Of a stretch of 6,896 nucleotides of DNA, positions 1 to 5,283 are shown piece after piece. The first letter of the stretch is position 1; each line of letters starts with the position of its first letter. Origin of the DNA: an uncultured beta proteobacterium (GTDB lineage: Bacteria > Pseudomonadota > Gammaproteobacteria > Burkholderiales > Burkholderiaceae); NCBI GenBank assembly GCA_903930665.1, contig CAIYZI010000092.1, forward strand, positions 1 to 6,896, written 5' to 3'. A program made the translations under genes and the position numbers. The notes under the pieces were generated by a model, which saw only the letters and a list, made by a program, of their open reading frames with translations, was not told the origin of the DNA and made no database searches.

Positions 1-443
1 GTATGGAGATTGGTTACTGTTGACTGGTGTTTGGTGTCTGGTGAGCAATGCGTTCGCATTGCGGTCGCATTGCGAACGCATGCAATATTTGGGGTGGTTT
101 CTGGCTGAGATTCGTCCGATGGAAATGATTGCCATCTTCCTTCTGCGCTCCGCCTAGCTTTGAGTTGCTTATCTTTAAAGCGGGCTACCTCATGATCACA
201 CCGCTCTTGTCTCCAACCTTGATCAGTGAGGGTAAAAAATTCGTTGAGGACGGAGACAACTGCATTTTTTTCTTCTTTTGATCGCGCGTTGATCAATCTT
301 TGCACGAGCTTTACATCGATCGGCAACGGTTTTTCTGTGGCGTAGTACTTTCTGATGAGGCGGCTGTAAGTTGCATCTTCTATGAATGTAAGATGCCCGG
401 TCGCTTCTGCGTAATCTCCAATGTGATGCTCGTAGTAATTCAT
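1..443 (-). CDS. DUF1376 / YdaU-family phage protein, N-terminal part (runs off left edge)
   Basis: Reading leftwards from ATG at 443-441 there is an open frame of 147 codons with no stop before the window edge. It begins MNYYEHHIGDYAEATGHL and continues through EDATYSRLIRKYYATEKPLP, which is the hallmark of DUF1376 (YdaU of the Rac prophage). The domain covers about residues 1-95 and ends near WRQERCDHEVARF. It is followed by a polar linker (AMRTH, TKHQSTVTN), as is usual for this family. DUF1376 proteins sit in the replication modules of prophages and satellites, but their biochemical role is not established. A GGAG at 457-454 lies 10 nt before the ATG, and a sigma70-like promoter lies at 501-529. 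The C-terminus is outside the window. The family call is firm; involvement in replication is by association only. Confidence 0.88.
   Translation of the reverse strand, partial: MNYYEHHIGDYAEATGHLTFIEDATYSRLIRKYYATEKPLPIDVKLVQRLINARSKEEKNAVVSVLNEFFTLTDQGWRQERCDHEVARFKDKQLKARRSAEGRWQSFPSDESQPETTPNIACVRNATAMRTHCSPDTKHQSTVTNLH
48..81. repeat. GC-rich inverted repeat inside the DUF1376 linker
   Basis: ATGCGTTCGCA (48-58) is the exact reverse complement of TGCGAACGCAT (71-81). After one T-T mismatch four further inner pairs form, so a long hairpin is possible. The unit CGCAATGCG recurs within it. It falls in the low-complexity linker after the conserved domain, in a gene that is otherwise AT-rich. 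It may be simple codon-repeat drift or a structured element. Confidence 0.6.
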
Positions 444-500
444 CTCAATCTGTCTCCGTGTAGTTCTTTTTCTTGCGCGCAATATTTTTTGCAAGAGAAG

Positions 501-529
501 AATCTAACAATCGGAAAGCGTATCGTCAA
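501..529 (-). promoter_or_regulatory. Sigma70-like promoter for the DUF1376 gene
   Basis: On the minus strand, TTGACG (529-524) is followed after exactly 17 nt by TAGATT (506-501). This places a start point near 494, about 50 nt before the DUF1376 ATG. In the leader lies a perfect palindrome TTGCGCGCAA (473-482), nested in a CTTGC...GCAAG repeat (472-495), which is a plausible operator position. Sequence match only. Confidence 0.5.
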
Positions 530-561
530 ACGCGTTTTTTCTGAATTTTTCTTTAATTTAT

Positions 562-696
562 TTATTCATCATTTCGCTGTAATCCATGTTTGAGATATTC
601 GTGAGAATGATTTTCTTTGTCCGAAGTGCTGATTGGTCTAGGCGTGTCCACCGATCTCTTTTCTTTATCAGCCCCTTCTGACAAGTCTGTAGCCAT
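562..696 (-). CDS. Possible 44-aa polar small protein
   Basis: An ATG at 696-694 opens 44 codons to TAA at 564-562. The product begins MATDLSEGADKEKRSVDTPR and ends LKHGLQRNDE. It is strongly hydrophilic, with alternating acidic and basic residues and no membrane segment, and its composition looks protein-like rather than like a random AT-rich frame. It lies on the same strand as the DUF1376 gene, 118 bp upstream of it, with the DUF1376 promoter in between. There is no clear Shine-Dalgarno. A TTGACT about 17 nt before CATAGA further upstream could serve as a promoter. I recognise no family. It may be a small early phage protein or a chance frame. Confidence 0.33.
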   Translation of the reverse strand: MATDLSEGADKEKRSVDTPRPISTSDKENHSHEYLKHGLQRNDE

Positions 697-775
697 TTAT
701 TTATATGGCTTGTGACACTTCTATGAATAAATATTTTTTTGTAGTCAAAAATTAATATGCGTCTTCAAAGTGGGT

Positions 776-816
776 ATTGACATTTGATTGACCACCAAAA
801 TTTCATTGACTACATT
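776..816 (+). promoter_or_regulatory. Promoter region of the AlpA operon with three ATTGAC direct repeats
   Basis: ATTGAC occurs three times on the plus strand, at 776, 787 and 805. The middle copy supplies a -35 (TTGACC, 788-793) that lies 17 nt before TACATT (811-816), a fair -10, placing transcription start near 823. The outer copies could be further -35 elements or operator repeats for a regulator such as AlpA itself. The promoter assignment is by consensus only. Confidence 0.4.
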
Positions 817-873
817 GCACTTCAGCAGCACACAGATTGATTCATAACAAAACATAAATGGAGGCTGAATTTA

Positions 874-984
874 ATGATGGCAATTCGCTTATACAGCTTG
901 TATCGCTCGTATGGATACACAATAATGAGTTCTGCAAAGATGGCGCTGCAGGTTTACCGTAAAAACTTAAAGCGCGCCCGCTAA
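874..984 (+). CDS. 36-aa basic small protein upstream of alpA-like gene
   Basis: ATG at 874 is preceded by a strong GGAGG (860-864) at 9 nt spacing and opens 36 codons to TAA at 982-984. The product starts MMAIRLYSLYRSYGYT and ends QVYRKNLKRAR, so it is rich in Tyr, Arg and Lys with a basic C-terminus. The stop codon overlaps the Shine-Dalgarno (AAGGAG) of the AlpA-family gene 10 nt downstream, which indicates a translationally coupled two-gene operon. I recognise no family. The good ribosome-binding site and tight coupling argue that it is translated, either as a leader that sets alpA expression or as a small DNA/RNA-binding or membrane-active peptide. Confidence 0.55.
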   Translation: MMAIRLYSLYRSYGYTIMSSAKMALQVYRKNLKRAR

Positions 985-994
985 GGAGATCATG

Positions 995-1198
995 ATGAGC
1001 CAATCAAATCCTGAAATCCCACCCATTACTTTGATGAGAATTCCGCAAATATTGAAGGTGATGCCAGTTTCGAAATCTAAGTTCTGGCTGATGGTTCAAA
1101 AAGGTGGGTTTCCTAAGTCAATCAAGATAGGTCGATCATCCTTTTGGACGATTGAACAGGTGCAGGCGTTTATTAAAGATAAGTTGGGCAGCAAATAA
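995..1198 (+). CDS. AlpA-family phage HTH regulator
   Basis: A 67-residue protein with the AlpA / MerR-like helix-turn-helix: LMRIPQILKVMPVSKSKFW supplies the two helices, followed by the KGGFPKSIKIG wing and FWTIEQVQAFIKD. This matches the family pattern of 'LxRxxEVLxxxxxSRSTxYxxxxxGxFPxPVxxG...W...EVxxWI'. AlpA proteins are small DNA-binding activators or excisionases of prophages and satellites. In E. coli AlpA turns on the slpA integrase of CP4-57; the target here is unknown. ATG 995 is preferred because GGAG (985-988) lies 6 nt away, whereas the ATG at 992 would leave only 3 nt. It is the second gene of an operon with the 36-aa ORF. No integrase is visible in this window. Confidence 0.86.
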   Translation: MSQSNPEIPPITLMRIPQILKVMPVSKSKFWLMVQKGGFPKSIKIGRSSFWTIEQVQAFIKDKLGSK

Positions 1199-1209
1199 GT
1201 TGATATGTA

Positions 1210-1230
1210 GTCACCCCAAGAAGGGGTGAC
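1210..1230 (+). terminator. Hairpin after the AlpA operon
   Basis: GTCACCCC (1210-1217) and GGGGTGAC (1223-1230) form a perfect 8-bp stem with a 5-nt AAGAA loop, starting 12 nt after the AlpA stop codon. There is no T-run after it, so it is either a weak or Rho-assisted terminator, or a transcript-protecting stem. Confidence 0.5.
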
Positions 1231-1374
1231 TCACCCACGAACATAGTTAGCCTCCATATAAAGCCAATCTTAGTGGTATACAAAGCAATAAAAAATGATG
1301 TCCTCATTTCTACGCTGAAAAAGTAAACCAATTGCTGCGAATTGAAATTAGATGCCCAGATCCATGTCGCATTT

Positions 1375-1600
1375 TGATTTCAAAAGCCAGATACAAATCT
1401 TTATTTATTTACACTATTGGATTGGCTGCCAGCCAAAAGTTCAGGGATTCTTTGCAATGCATCTAATGACGGCGAAATCAACCACAGAACGTCTGGATTC
1501 GCAGGCACCTAAACCTATCCCTGTAAACCATACAAATTAGTTGATCTTCCGATCACCCAACCCAAAAAGACTCACCATCGTCTGATAGGTCTGCGCCCTT
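1375..1600 (-). pseudogene. Decayed copy of the 65-aa + 83-aa gene pair
   Basis: On the minus strand the sequence ending at 1414 reads GWQPIQ-stop, identical to the C-terminus of the intact 65-aa protein that ends at 4573. At DNA level 18 of 21 bases match (1414-1434 versus 4573-4593). Upstream in the same frame R-S-x-x-D and isolated Lys/Ala positions align with the 65-aa protein, but a TGA interrupts the frame and no continuous gene remains. Just after the stop, a K-I-x-x-(x)-L-L-K-x-K stretch parallels the start of the 83-aa protein (KIHLLLKMK), so both genes of the pair seem to be represented. A leader like that of the intact operon lies directly upstream (1616-1690). Alignment was by eye; outer limits are approximate. 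Confidence 0.5.
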
Positions 1601-1615
1601 ATCATTGGCCTTATT

Positions 1616-1690
1616 ATGCGAAAATCCTCCGCCTTTTGAGTGGGGGATCATGTAAGGCATCTAAGCTCAGCATAAGTGGAGGCTTTGCCG
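1616..1690 (-). repeat. Leader/terminator repeat, copy 1 (decayed)
   Basis: Over 43 bp, 1616-1658 matches 4785-4827 with about nine mismatches, and weaker similarity continues to at least 1690. The core is a hairpin (minus strand CCCAC-TCAAAAG-GCGG) followed by TTTTC. On the minus strand two stem pairs are broken, so the terminator function is probably lost here. Its position upstream of the decayed gene pair copies the arrangement at 4573-4855. Together with 1691-1855, in which I see no convincing gene, it fills the stretch before the first PAS-LuxR gene. Confidence 0.6.
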
Positions 1691-1856
1691 CAGAAGAAAT
1701 TTAGGCGTCGAACCGCCAATCAAGAGTCCCGCAAACCATCGCTAGGATTTCCCCAGCATAGCTCGAACTTAAACAGTCTCAAACCAAAAAAGGGGTCTTC
1801 GCAGAAGTTTTGCATGCATTTTAAGGCAATCTTTAAAAAATGTAGTTGCCCAATCC

Positions 1857-1885
1857 TTGCAAACCCCATAATTATAAGGTATAAC
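1857..1885 (+). promoter_or_regulatory. Sigma70-like promoter of the first PAS-LuxR gene, with embedded operator-like motif
   Basis: TTGCAA (1857-1862) and TATAAC (1880-1885) are separated by exactly 17 nt, giving a start point near 1892 and a leader of about 42 nt before the ATG at 1934. Between the two elements lies AACCCCATAATTA (1862-1874). This motif reappears, with one extra C, between the two palindromes in front of the second PAS-LuxR gene (6178-6191). A protein bound there would block RNA polymerase, so autorepression is a reasonable inference. Confidence 0.5.
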
Positions 1886-1933
1886 ATAAGCATGTCACAA
1901 GTATAGGCTTACATTACCCTAGCGAGCGAATAA

Positions 1934-2569
1934 ATGCTTGACCTACTAACCCAGAGTGCTCTAGATGCCCTAAACAATCCAATTGGCTTGACCGATTTGG
2001 ATGGGTCTATTCTGCGCTGTAACCAATCATATAGGGATTGCTACGGAATTAACGCAAAAGATTTTCTGGGTTCGACCGCTATAAATTACCTGCCCAGGCG
2101 GGATGTTCAGGTTCATATGAATGCTGATCTACAGATCTCCAGCTGCCAAAAGGAGGAATGCTCTTATAAGGCCTTGCTTTGCAAGTTTTCTGATCAAATT
2201 GTTACACACCGCAAATTCAAGGCGCTCGACTTCAACAACAAGTTAATTGGAATATTCCATATAGTGGAAAACCGACTTATTGAAGATCTTATAGCCCCCG
2301 ATTCACATAAAAGTCCATTGACACCCCGTGAAAATTTAGTACTACAGCAAATAACTCGGGGTGCATCACAAAAAACAATTGCCGCCAACCTAGGAATCTC
2401 ACCTTACACGGTTAACGATCATTTGAAGGCAATTTATTCCAAGTTAGGCATTAATTCTAGGGCTCAAGCACAAATTATTGCAATGGGCGTCTCCAGCAAT
2501 AAAGCACCGACTTGTAAATGCGAGAAGCGGGATTGTAAGTCCAGGATAAGCATTGTTAATAACTATTGA
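1934..2569 (+). CDS. PAS-LuxR transcriptional regulator (first copy)
   Basis: A 211-aa protein with an N-terminal PAS-like sensor domain (about residues 8-113: DGSILRCNQSY, then FKALDFNNKLIGIFHIVEN) and a LuxR/FixJ helix-turn-helix (about 126-186). The latter contains the family signature LTPREN..VL, IA..LGIS, TVNDHLKAIYSKLGINSR. No receiver domain is present, so the ligand or partner sensed by PAS is unknown. The protein is unusually rich in cysteine, including a C-terminal extension after the HTH with Cys194, Cys196 and Cys201. The Shine-Dalgarno is weak (GCGAG). It shares architecture and the STAxNxxP motif with the regulator at 5539-6126. Its 3' end overlaps a doubtful opposite-strand frame. 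Targets are unknown; autoregulation is suggested by the promoter motif. Confidence 0.88.
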   Translation: MLDLLTQSALDALNNPIGLTDLDGSILRCNQSYRDCYGINAKDFLGSTAINYLPRRDVQVHMNADLQISSCQKEECSYKALLCKFSDQIVTHRKFKALDFNNKLIGIFHIVENRLIEDLIAPDSHKSPLTPRENLVLQQITRGASQKTIAANLGISPYTVNDHLKAIYSKLGINSRAQAQIIAMGVSSNKAPTCKCEKRDCKSRISIVNNY

Positions 2570-2872
2570 CCGAAAGCAATCGCGCCGACAAAAACCTCTC
2601 TTGACTGCCTCGACAAAAGCCCCGCTAACTTTAAATAAACCCTTTACCGTCTCAGATAAATCGGAATGCATTATTTGTATTCGCACTTTTTTCCTGGGCC
2701 GTATTGGCTCATTCCTTTTGTTTTGATTGAATATTTCTCCGCTTAATCTAATATCTTCGTGTTGACGCCACATAAATGCTAAAGAACTAAACATCATTTC
2801 TTTAGATTTACCCATCCAAGCTCGATGAATTAATGTCTTTGTCAGCAAGGGGTCGCAACCCCTTGCTTTCAT
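2444..2872 (-). CDS. Doubtful hypothetical protein, convergent with the PAS-LuxR gene
   Basis: An open frame of 142 codons. The part from an internal ATG at 2815 (MGKSKEMMFSSLAFMWRQHE) to about residue 95 looks protein-like, with many Lys, Arg, Glu and Phe residues. The first 19 codons contain a strong hairpin (2844-2867), so a start at 2815 is more likely. The last 42 codons lie antisense to the end of the PAS-LuxR gene, which is unusual and may mean that the true protein ended earlier and has lost its stop. No clear ribosome-binding site precedes either start, and I recognise no domain. It may be a remnant or a chance frame. Confidence 0.27.
   Translation of the reverse strand: MKARGCDPLLTKTLIHRAWMGKSKEMMFSSLAFMWRQHEDIRLSGEIFNQNKRNEPIRPRKKVRIQIMHSDLSETVKGLFKVSGAFVEAVKRGFCRRDCFRSIVINNAYPGLTIPLLAFTSRCFIAGDAHCNNLCLSPRINA
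2844..2870 (+). terminator. Strong hairpin, possible terminator
   Basis: AGCAAGGGGT (2844-2853) and ACCCCTTGCT (2858-2867) form a perfect 10-bp stem around a CGCA tetraloop, followed on the plus strand by TTC. The T-run is short, so termination is probable but not certain. It would catch transcripts from the PAS-LuxR gene about 275 nt downstream of its stop. Confidence 0.45.
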
Positions 2873-2890
2873 GCCCGAATACTTAGAAAA

Positions 2891-3094
2891 TTATTTGGCG
2901 GCCTTCCTTGTTCGCATTACCCCATACCCTGTAGCATCCCAAGCGCAGCTTTCAGCATCTGCATCCATGTATTCTGGGTTTAATGAGTATGGCAATAGTT
3001 CGAAGCCATTCTTTGCGGATACCAAAAGCTTTGTCCTCCCTTCCGCCGGTAGGTGAGAATTTCCCGCGCCCCACTTATCCGGCTTCTCTGGGCT
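2891..3094 (-). pseudogene. Fragment of an unrecognised gene (C-terminal end)
   Basis: Between two stop codons (TAA at 3097-3095 and TAA at 2893-2891) the minus strand has a 67-codon open frame without a usable start. Its translation looks like a real protein: EKPDKWGAGNSHLPAEGR, then KNGFELLPYSLNP, then AESCAWDATGYGVM and a basic end TRKAAK. A frameshift may join it to an upstream stretch (FGDKGVKWTEAYKAQ) just outside. It abuts the broken end of the IS3 remnant, so insertion or deletion there probably beheaded the gene. I recognise no family. Confidence 0.35.
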
Positions 3095-3149
3095 TTATAG
3101 GCCTCGGTCCATTTCACACCTTTATCCCCGAAGATTTACTCAATTGATC

Positions 3150-3650
3150 GCTCGACCCCCATTTTGTAGGTCTCCTCCAGAACTTCTTCTGCATGGCAGG
3201 CTTCCAGCATATCGCCACCTTGACTGCCAATACTTTAGGACTAGCCCATTCAATCACAGCAGTCAGATAGACAAAGCCCTTGGCCATGGGGATCTAGATC
3301 GCACCAAGCGTTCGCACTTGATTGACCCGATCAATCTTCATGACTCACAATAAGCAAGGATAGATTTTATGACTTGGATGCTTGGCGCTTGCGCCCTTCC
3401 GGCAAGATAGAGGAACAATGCTAACTCCCCTCATTAGGGTGGATACATACCCTCTACCGACCCTAAATCCATGGCAGATTAGCTGATCTCGTAGCACCCG
3501 AGTACCCATGGCGGGGTTTTGTGGATGCAGCCCATCAATTTGGCGCATGAGGGCCAAGTCTTTCTCTGAAGTGGGCTTGGGCAAGTAACACACCATGCCG
3601 CGACCGATGCTCAAGAACTTGGCTTGCGTGCTAGCGGATAACTCGTGATC
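3150..3650 (-). pseudogene. IS3-family orfB (DDE transposase) remnant
   Basis: The frame from about 3650 reads DHELSASTQAKFLSIGRGMV and CYLPKPTSEKDLALMRQIDG, then GTRVLRDQLICHGFRVGRGY and KHPSHKIYP, all typical of the N-terminal half of IS3 orfB. A TGA follows PCLL. The catalytic-core start is damaged: the first Asp of the DDE triad, usually in 'MDITYIP', is replaced by GAI-stop-IP. The IPMAKGFVYLTAV stretch survives, then a frameshift leads to LEACHAEEVLEETYK, after which homology ends near 3150. The remaining D and E region is absent, so this cannot make transposase. Confidence 0.82.
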
Positions 3651-3924
3651 TGGAGCAATCCTGCTTTACTGAGGGCGCTTTCCAAAAACTCATTCTCCAG
3701 TGCTAACTAGCAAATCTTGGCGTACAAGATCTTGGGGTCTACTGGCCACGTATAGGCCCTAACTGCCAAAGACATCGGCGGCTTGCTCAGCTAACTGGCG
3801 CCTCCATTCAGCAATCTGGTTGGGACGCACATCATGCCGCACTGCTAATTCTGTGATGGCTTTATCCCCAATAATAGTTTAGGGGCACGTGGGCTTTTAA
3901 CCTGGGTGAATGGGTGCGTCTTGG
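3651..3924 (-). pseudogene. IS3-family orfA remnant
   Basis: Three segments match the IS3 orfA protein (HTH plus leucine zipper that supplies DNA binding). They are PRRTHSPRLKAHVPL (cf. HSPAFKAKVAL), GDKAITELAVRHDVRPNQIA with EWRRQLAEQAADVFG, and PVDPKILYAKIC-stop-LALENEFLESALSKAGLL. The segments lie in different frames, so at least two frameshifts are present, plus a TAG after VFGS and a TAG replacing the usual Gln in AKIGQL. It is not functional. Confidence 0.8.
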
Positions 3925-4123
3925 TTGTTCGTATGAGCGTAGGATTTCTAAATCATAACGCGCATGGTAAATACCTTTACGGTCTCTTGCCACTTTCTCT
4001 CTACTTCCTGCCCCATAGGGCCGATCAAGATAGCAGAGAATTCACTTATCGGGATGTTCAGATTTGTGAGGCCAGTTCTGTTGGCCGCCAACCGAGCATT
4101 AACTAGCCAATTGAACCAATCAA
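3925..4123. other. Spacer without a supported gene
   Basis: Open frames here on both strands run through the neighbouring tRNA gene or lack ribosome-binding sites, and none resembles a known protein. I see no clear terminator after the tRNA-Thr gene and no repeat of its 3' end that would mark an attachment site. Confidence 0.4.
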
Positions 4124-4198
<75 letters not shown>

Positions 4199-4205
4199 AT
4201 TTTCT

Positions 4206-4300
4206 GATAGAGCGAAGGGGTATTTGAACCTCCGTTCGAAGTTTTAGCGCTGATATCCTCTTAGCAAAGGAGTGCCTTCAACCAGCTCAGCCATGCCTTC
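4206..4300 (-). pseudogene. Pseudo-tRNA-Ser (GCU)
   Basis: The minus strand from 4300 follows the class II tRNA-Ser(GCU) layout: GGCTGAGCTGGTTGAAGGC D-arm, anticodon region CTCCTTTGCTAAGAGG, a long variable arm, then GGAGGTTCAAATACCCC. Several stems are broken. The anticodon stem has at most 4 pairs with an enlarged loop, the T-stem has two mismatches, the acceptor halves (GAAGGCA and TTCGCTC) barely pair, and the CCA position reads ATC. It is therefore a decayed gene, most likely an inactive extra copy. Confidence 0.72.
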
Positions 4301-4315
4301 ATATTGAAGTAGCAA

Positions 4316-4567
4316 TTACCCCCTATAATTAAGCACATCACTCACATAAAGATCAATCATTTGATCGTGCGTAATATGTTCCAAAATCGCATTGCCATGG
4401 CTGAGAAAGAAGGATTTCCAGTCATGCCACATTTCCTGCGTAATCCTTGCTAAGTATTCACTGCTATGCACATCCCATGATGGGTAATAGCCATATTTAC
4501 CACGATGATAGGACTCAAAAGAGTGTCTTAATTTCATTTTAAGCAACAAATGTATCTTTGCATCCAT
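4316..4567 (-). CDS. 83-aa hypothetical protein, second gene of leftward operon
   Basis: ATG at 4567-4565 opens 83 codons. The product is rich in His, Tyr and Trp (SFESYHRGKYGYYPSWDVHS, then EMWHDWKSFFLSHG) and ends in an acidic helix-like stretch DQMIDLYVSDVLNYRG. No membrane segment, signal peptide or known domain is visible. It starts 5 nt after the stop of the 65-aa gene and has no Shine-Dalgarno of its own, so translational coupling is likely. A decayed copy of its first codons seems to follow the decayed 65-aa copy near 1375-1413, which suggests the two genes travel and work as a pair. Function unknown. Confidence 0.55.
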   Translation of the reverse strand: MDAKIHLLLKMKLRHSFESYHRGKYGYYPSWDVHSSEYLARITQEMWHDWKSFFLSHGNAILEHITHDQMIDLYVSDVLNYRG

Positions 4568-4572
4568 TTAAT

Positions 4573-4770
4573 CTATTGAATTGGTTGCCAACCTAATATT
4601 CCGCTGGATTTCTTGCCAACATATTCTTTGGTGGCGCTATCCATAGCGGATCTGAGCGACTTATGAGTGCTGATAGACTCGTCTTGATAAAGTACATGAA
4701 AGAACAGGTCGCTGGACATTGCTATCCAAACTGGATCACCTGCATTTTGGTGAATAAATAATTTTTTCAT
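4573..4770 (-). CDS. 65-aa hypothetical protein, paralogue of the 75-aa protein at 4970
   Basis: ATG at 4770-4768 opens 65 codons to TAG at 4575-4573. The product reads PVWIAMSSDLFFHVLYQDES in its N-terminal half and ends LGWQPIQ. From residue 13 to 61 it aligns without gaps to the 75-aa protein encoded divergently at 4970, with 16 identical residues: P13, I16, A17, D21, L22, F24, H25, L27, D30, S32, I33, S38, R40, A42, S45 and W61. This conserved pattern shows that the frame is real coding sequence. No known domain. The gene is first in a two-gene operon and lies 15 nt downstream of a leader hairpin. Shine-Dalgarno is weak. Confidence 0.62.
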   Translation of the reverse strand: MKKLFIHQNAGDPVWIAMSSDLFFHVLYQDESISTHKSLRSAMDSATKEYVGKKSSGILGWQPIQ

Positions 4771-4784
4771 TAGCAGTTTGTGTC

Positions 4785-4870
4785 ATGCAAAAATCCCCCG
4801 CCTTTTGAGCGAGGGATACCCTAAAGCAGTTGCATGCGATGTTAGTAGGAGCTTCATCACATTGGGAATT
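4785..4870 (-). promoter_or_regulatory. Structured leader repeat, copy 2, upstream of the 65-aa/83-aa operon
   Basis: This segment, reading leftwards, ends in a terminator-type hairpin 15 nt before the first ATG of the operon. It is repeated in decayed form at 1616-1690, again in front of the same gene pair. A further inverted repeat ACCCC...GGGGT (4895-4912) lies upstream. A terminator this close to a start codon suggests attenuation or a short RNA ending just before the genes. Neither is proven, and no known riboswitch class was recognised. Confidence 0.5.
4787..4817 (-). terminator. Intrinsic terminator in the operon leader
   Basis: In the minus-strand RNA, AUCCCUCGC pairs over 9 bp (one U-G wobble) with GCGGGGGAU around a UCAAAAG loop and is followed by five U-encoding T residues. 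On the plus strand the same fold has a C-A mismatch and no T-run, so it is built for leftward transcripts. Confidence 0.7.
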
Positions 4871-4969
4871 TAGCTAACCAAGCGCTATTGAGCAACCCCG
4901 TAAATAAGGGGTGCCCTGGGAGGTCGGCTCACGCTATGCTAAGGCCGTCTGAACCCATGTAAAACACAA

Positions 4970-5197
4970 GTGATCACATCCCCAAAAAAAGACGTAGTTT
5001 TAAAACCTTTTTACATCGCCTCACGGGATGACTTACGATTTCATGCTTTGCATGTTGATGCTTCGATAGGCGCAAGTAATTCCATTAGAGGCGCGATTAA
5101 GTCGATATCGAGCAAATTCTTAAATAGACTCCCGGGAAATCCGATGGATTGGGGGCGCCTTTCTGCGGCGACATTTAATACACGAGAATATGCTTGA
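4970..5197 (+). CDS. 75-aa hypothetical protein, paralogue of the 65-aa protein at 4573
   Basis: GTG at 4970 opens 75 codons. The product contains KPFYIASRDDLRFHALHVDA in its N-terminal half and SIRGAIKSISSKFLNR after that. It aligns gap-free with the 65-aa protein over residues 13-61 (about one third identical) at identical residue numbers, which supports the GTG start despite a weak ribosome-binding site. After Trp61 it carries a different tail (GRLSAATFNTREYA). The gene overlaps the next ORF by 8 nt, so it leads a rightward operon that encodes two small membrane proteins. The gene lies divergent to its paralogue, about 200 bp apart. Family and function unknown. Confidence 0.6.
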   Translation: MITSPKKDVVLKPFYIASRDDLRFHALHVDASIGASNSIRGAIKSISSKFLNRLPGNPMDWGRLSAATFNTREYA

Positions 5198-5279
5198 AAA
5201 AATTCTTGGTATAGTCACTTACTTAATATTGACACTTTGTGCGCTAGTCGTGCTGTATTGCACCCTCGTATGGCGGTGA
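5190..5279 (+). CDS. 29-aa single-pass membrane peptide
   Basis: ATG at 5190 overlaps the end of the 75-aa gene by 8 nt and opens 29 codons to TGA at 5277-5279. The product, starting MLEKILGIVTYLILTL, is almost entirely one hydrophobic helix (about residues 5-27), with Glu and Lys near the N-terminus and a C-terminal Trp-Arg. This is the build of a small inner-membrane protein. The overlap implies translational coupling to the gene before it, and the next gene starts 4 nt later. It may modulate a larger membrane partner, or be a toxin-like peptide; there is no sequence evidence to choose between these. Confidence 0.5.
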   Translation: MLEKILGIVTYLILTLCALVVLYCTLVWR

Positions 5280-5283
5280 ATTG

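Larger units (their letters stand above)
3150..3924 (-). mobile_element. Dead IS3-family insertion sequence remnant
   Basis: The minus strand encodes, in order, decayed orfA and orfB of an IS3-family element. The reading needs several frameshifts and crosses in-frame stops, and the element stops short before the C-terminal half of the DDE transposase. No terminal inverted repeats or target duplication could be recognised. It is a fossil that records past IS activity in the region. Confidence 0.8.

Noticed and set aside
300..593. 97-codon open frame on the plus strand
   Set aside because: It lies antisense to the start of the DUF1376 gene and its promoter, begins with TTG, has no ribosome-binding site and resembles no protein.
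1352..1540. 62-codon plus-strand frame
   Set aside because: It is antisense to the decayed copy of the 65-aa gene and has no ribosome-binding site.
1676..1906. 76-codon frame from GTG ahead of the PAS-LuxR gene
   Set aside because: Low-complexity basic translation, no Shine-Dalgarno, starts within the leader repeat and runs through the PAS-LuxR promoter.
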